In this document: one piece after another, positions 61,710 to 64,000 of the stretch
Numbering within the stretch: position 1 is the first letter of the stretch
How the letters are laid out: every line of letters begins with the position of its first letter
DNA from: Candidatus Flexifilum breve
GTDB taxonomy: Bacteria > Chloroflexota > Anaerolineae > Aggregatilineales > Phototrophicaceae
Length of the DNA stretch: 64,000 nt
Direction: 5' to 3'
NCBI GenBank assembly: GCA_016717205.1
Contig: JADKGC010000009.1
Coordinates: 255,106-319,105, forward strand
Program-made: the position numbers and the translations under genes
Notes under the pieces: generated by a model
What the model was told of the DNA's origin: nothing
Seen by the model: only the letters and a program-made list of their open reading frames with translations
Database searches by the model: none

Positions 61710-61780
61710 TGAGGGATAGTTCAATGGTAGAACAGTGGACTCTGGATCCATTAATCTTGGTTCGAATCCAGGTCCCTCAG
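61710..61780 (+). tRNA. tRNA-Gln (anticodon CTG)
   Basis: The acceptor stem TGAGGGA (61710-61716) pairs with TCCCTCA (61773-61779). A D-arm, an anticodon arm with loop CTCTGGA (anticodon CTG), and a T-arm with GGTTCGAATCC are all present. The gene is 71 bases; the 3' CCA is not encoded. Its last bases overlap the stop of the minus-strand recombinase gene. Confidence 0.93.
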
Positions 61781-63491
61781 CTAAATTGGATCCAAGTCGA
61801 ACCTTGATCCGCATGACTGGCGGGGGAAATTTCCCCGCCAGTTTTGTTTTCCGGCTGCTGCCGTAACCTTGATACCTCACTGCGTCCATTCATCATGCGT
61901 ACCTCATCGGTGAGGTCTTTCAGATACGCAAAAGGCGCACGCAGTTCCAATCGCACTTTGCCCTCATGATTGACAACAACCCGTTCAACCATTTGGCGCA
62001 GCAGTTCTTTTTGATCCTGCTGCTGAAGCCCATTATACAGCGTTCCAATTCTTGCGATAATTCTCAGGGCCGCGTCGAGATTATCAATATGAAACGCACG
62101 GTCTTGATCGAGCGTTTCGAGGGACTGCCGAAGCTGCCGCCTGCGGTCTTGCCACTCCGACCACAAGCTGTCCCAGATCACCTCCGTGATTTTGCCTGCC
62201 GCCAGCAGGCGCACCGTGCGCGCTTCTTCATCATCGATGTTTTGAGCGATGCCTGAATCTGTTCCTTTTCATCCGGGCGCAGATAGCCCAGTTTCTCCGC
62301 CAGTTCATGCGTATAGGCAGTGCGAATCAGCGGCATCAGATCCGGGTCAACCTGAATGTGCAGCATCTCCAGACCGACTTGTGCATCAATGTCCCGGCAA
62401 AGAAAGCTGACTTCGCCCGCACCCGCCAAACGATAGTAAGCCGTGCCTCGACCTGAGCGACTCGCATTTGACGTTGAGCAGGTCAACCGCACGGGTTTCT
62501 TATCATCATCCGGTTGATAGAAGATCATCCCCTGCAACAGATAGACCTGCTTACGGCGGACGCTGCGGTGCATATTCCGCCGGGCGAGTATTTCCTGCCC
62601 GCGCTCCATCTCCTCCGTTGTAATGATCGGTTCCCAATTGCCTTGCAGCGTCTTGGGTGCGATTTGATTGGACAGACTCACAATCCAGCCAGCGTATGCC
62701 CAGTTGTGGAAGATATTCGACAAACTGCTGATATTCGTCTTACGTTTGCCAGTCGGCGTTACTTCAACAAAGGGACGACCCGAGCGATGGCGGTAGCCCT
62801 TCGCGTGGAGTGCCTCGGCGATTTCGGGTAGCGTTAGCTTGTCCGTGAGCAGTAAATCCCATGCTTCCCGGATCACCGGAGCGCGTTCCGGATCGATCTC
62901 GATCCGGCGTGTGAATCGTCCCATCTGCCGTTTGACATCGACTGTTGTCCGCTCCTCGACGTTGCAATAGCCGTCCGGTGCTTGACCATTGAAGCCGCCG
63001 CTCTCACGCTTCGCTCGCAGCCCGCCCTTCACCCGAATGGCTAACAAAGCGGTTTCTCGGCGGGCGAGTGTGAACGAGAGCGCCACAATGACTCGGTCAT
63101 CCGGGTCCATCGGATCGAGATCTGGAGAGTTGGCAAAGCGCACCGCCACGCCAAATTCATGCAGCTCATCAATCGCCCGCAACGCTTCCGTGTCGTTCCG
63201 TCCAAACCGATCCGCCCGCTCAACAATGACGTGCGAAAACTTACCCGCGCGCGCATCCGCCAGCAACCGTTGATAGCCTTTGCGCTTTGGAGTTTTGCCC
63301 GTCAGCACATCGATATATTCCTCAAAGACAGGCAGTTCCGAGCGCTTCAACACATTTTCCTCAATAGCAAACCGCTGGCGCGCCCGTGACATCTCCGGTT
63401 TCTGTTTTTCGTCGCTGCTGGTGCGAAGATAGACTGCCCACCCCGGTTGGGGCGGGGCAGCCATCCCTTTCCTGTGTCTTTCCTGCGTCAT
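61777..63491 (-). CDS. Large serine recombinase of an integrative element, one frameshift
   Basis: This is a large serine recombinase of about 571 residues. The catalytic Ser lies in GWAVYLRTSSDEKQKPE, and conserved Arg are in VIVERADRFGRND. The recombinase domain follows (TLPEIAEALHAKGYRHRSG, FHNWAYAGWIV), then a divergent zinc-ribbon-like region (Cys in LTCSTSN and FLCRDID) and a C-terminal coiled-coil part. The frame is lost at 62240-62243, where a fifth A in the coding-strand AAAA run restores it. The last 35 residues read through the tRNA terminator hairpin and end inside the tRNA-Gln gene. It would integrate the element. ATG 63461 is an alternative start. Confidence 0.9.
61788..61810. 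other. Candidate attachment-site region next to tRNA-Gln
   Basis: GGATCCAAG and CCTTGATCC form an imperfect inverted repeat around TCGA. The segment resembles part of the reverse complement of the tRNA T-arm. Serine recombinase att sites often show such imperfect symmetry, but no second junction is visible in the window. Confidence 0.3.
61816..61850 (+). terminator. Rho-independent terminator of tRNA-Gln
   Basis: ACTGGCGGGG (61816-61825) pairs exactly with CCCCGCCAGT (61833-61842) and is followed by TTTGTTTT. It lies 36 bases after the tRNA and also codes for the end of the recombinase on the other strand. Confidence 0.85.
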
Positions 63492-63506
63492 GACCTCTGA
63501 CCTCGA

Positions 63507-63707
63507 TTATGGGATACCCAATGTATCTTCTGCTTCACGATAACCGATTTCAGCACAGTCATGATTTTGCGACCCATTTTCGGCATCAGAATCGGCGTTT
63601 TCTGCCTGTTCTGCCTGGCGAACGAGGATTTCCGCAACTTTGAACAGCCGGGTCACCAACAAATGTGAGGGATTGTTTTCACTCACAACCACTTGCGCTG
63701 TCATCAT
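63507..63707 (-). CDS. Small acidic protein of the integrative element
   Basis: This 66-residue protein begins MMTAQVVVSENNPSHLLVTR and continues LFKVAEILVRQAEQAENADS. It is helical and acidic, with one Cys (HDCAEIGY). The start overlaps the preceding stop (ATGATGA) and its stop lies 15 bases before the recombinase start, so the three genes form one transcript. I do not recognise the family. Similar small genes upstream of serine recombinases sometimes encode directionality factors, but no HTH is seen here. Confidence 0.6.
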   Translation of the reverse strand: MMTAQVVVSENNPSHLLVTRLFKVAEILVRQAEQAENADSDAENGSQNHDCAEIGYREAEDTLGIP

Positions 63708-63958
63708 GCCACTTCTCCAATGGGAGCCGCCTCGACTACGGGGGCTTCCGCATTCATCCACTCGTTGATGCCGCCGTCGCACGCGCGGCGTCCCATGCAC
63801 CGGTGCTGATCCGCCGTGACCAGCAAGAGCGAATGCGCTTCGGGTGGACAAACCGGGCAGCGCCATAGCGACGCATTCAAACTGGATGCGAGCGGTTTGC
63901 CGAGGCGCTTTTCGGCGCGTTCACGCAAATCTACCTTCAAAGTAGGGATCATCTGCAT
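63704..63958 (-). CDS. Small zinc-ribbon-like protein of the integrative element
   Basis: This 84-residue protein begins MQMIPTLKVDLRERAEKRLG and has four Cys arranged as CPVC, then CMGRRAC, which suits a zinc ribbon. Its C-terminus (VVEAAPIGEVA) is acidic. It overlaps the preceding gene's stop (TAATG) and the next start (ATGATGA), showing tight coupling. A DNA- or RNA-binding accessory role is plausible. The family is not recognised. Confidence 0.6.
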   Translation of the reverse strand: MQMIPTLKVDLRERAEKRLGKPLASSLNASLWRCPVCPPEAHSLLLVTADQHRCMGRRACDGGINEWMNAEAPVVEAAPIGEVA

Positions 63959-64000
63959 TACTTCATCTCCTGTGCTTGAACCTGCTGGAGGGCGCGGTCA
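63958..64000 (-). CDS. C-terminal end of a gene of the integrative element (partial)
   Basis: The minus-strand frame reads DRALQQVQAQEMK followed by TAA at 63958-63960, which overlaps the ATG of the next gene (TAATG). The rest lies beyond the window. The translational overlap and strand fit the same operon, but 13 residues do not allow a function to be named. Confidence 0.5.
   Translation of the reverse strand, partial: DRALQQVQAQEMK

Larger units (their letters stand above)
61777..64000. mobile_element. Left end of an integrative element at tRNA-Gln (extends beyond the window)
   Basis: A large serine recombinase gene abuts and overlaps the 3' end of tRNA-Gln, and small accessory genes of unknown function follow on the same strand. 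This layout is typical of integrative elements or prophages at tRNA genes. The far end and att repeat are outside the window. Confidence 0.65.

Overview
The window is GC-rich, densely coded bacterial DNA. The gene families, the long-form glutamyl-tRNA synthetase, the membrane GT-C glycosyltransferases and the many short palindromic repeats suggest an Anaerolineae-like member of the Chloroflexota. This is an inference with moderate confidence, because no rRNA gene is present to settle it. There is no CRISPR array and no insertion sequence. No stretch over 300 bases lacks a gene; the longest gap (33622-33835) holds palindromic repeats.

Layout. 1-558 is the end of a thiolase. 665-5229 (minus) is an operon for a heterodimeric ABC exporter followed by a broken acetamidase/formamidase. 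5298-12961 holds three large GT-C membrane glycosyltransferases, a 2-hydroxyacid dehydrogenase, a CoA-binding protein and a TPR protein. 12970-17840 holds a double-HTH XRE regulator, a divergent GAF/PAS histidine kinase and a KimA-like APC transporter. 18018-26432 is an Atu/Liu-type acyl-CoA carboxylation cluster (carboxyltransferase, acyl-CoA dehydrogenase, split AtuA, hydratase, biotin subunit) that also contains a small membrane protein and a B3/4-domain protein. 26480-31955 is a complete peptide-type ABC importer. 32047-33621 carries an FmdB zinc ribbon protein and an amidohydrolase.

33836-41182 is the most unusual region: two B12-binding radical SAM proteins bracket a tightly packed three-gene unit (P-loop GTPase, a large partner possibly related to GTPase-associated proteins, and a 73-residue protein), followed by a methyltransferase and a flippase. 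41227-50971 (minus) carries an SH3b-lysozyme-like protein, a methyltransferase, a phosphohexomutase, a Clp-type ATPase with a degenerate first ATPase module, a NagZ-like glycosidase behind a response regulator, and TilS. 51048-61780 is a cell-shape and division supercluster: mreB-mreC-mreD-mrdA-membrane protein-minC-minD-minE-rodA-gltX-tRNA-Gln. The right end (61777-64000) is the start of an integrative element whose large serine recombinase gene runs into the tRNA-Gln gene.

Two themes cut across the window. First, at least seven genes, including rodA, carry frameshifts. Several are explained by loss of one base from a short homopolymer, which points to consensus errors rather than gene decay. 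Second, several families of short palindromic repeats occupy gene borders, and one family also lies in frame inside two coding sequences.
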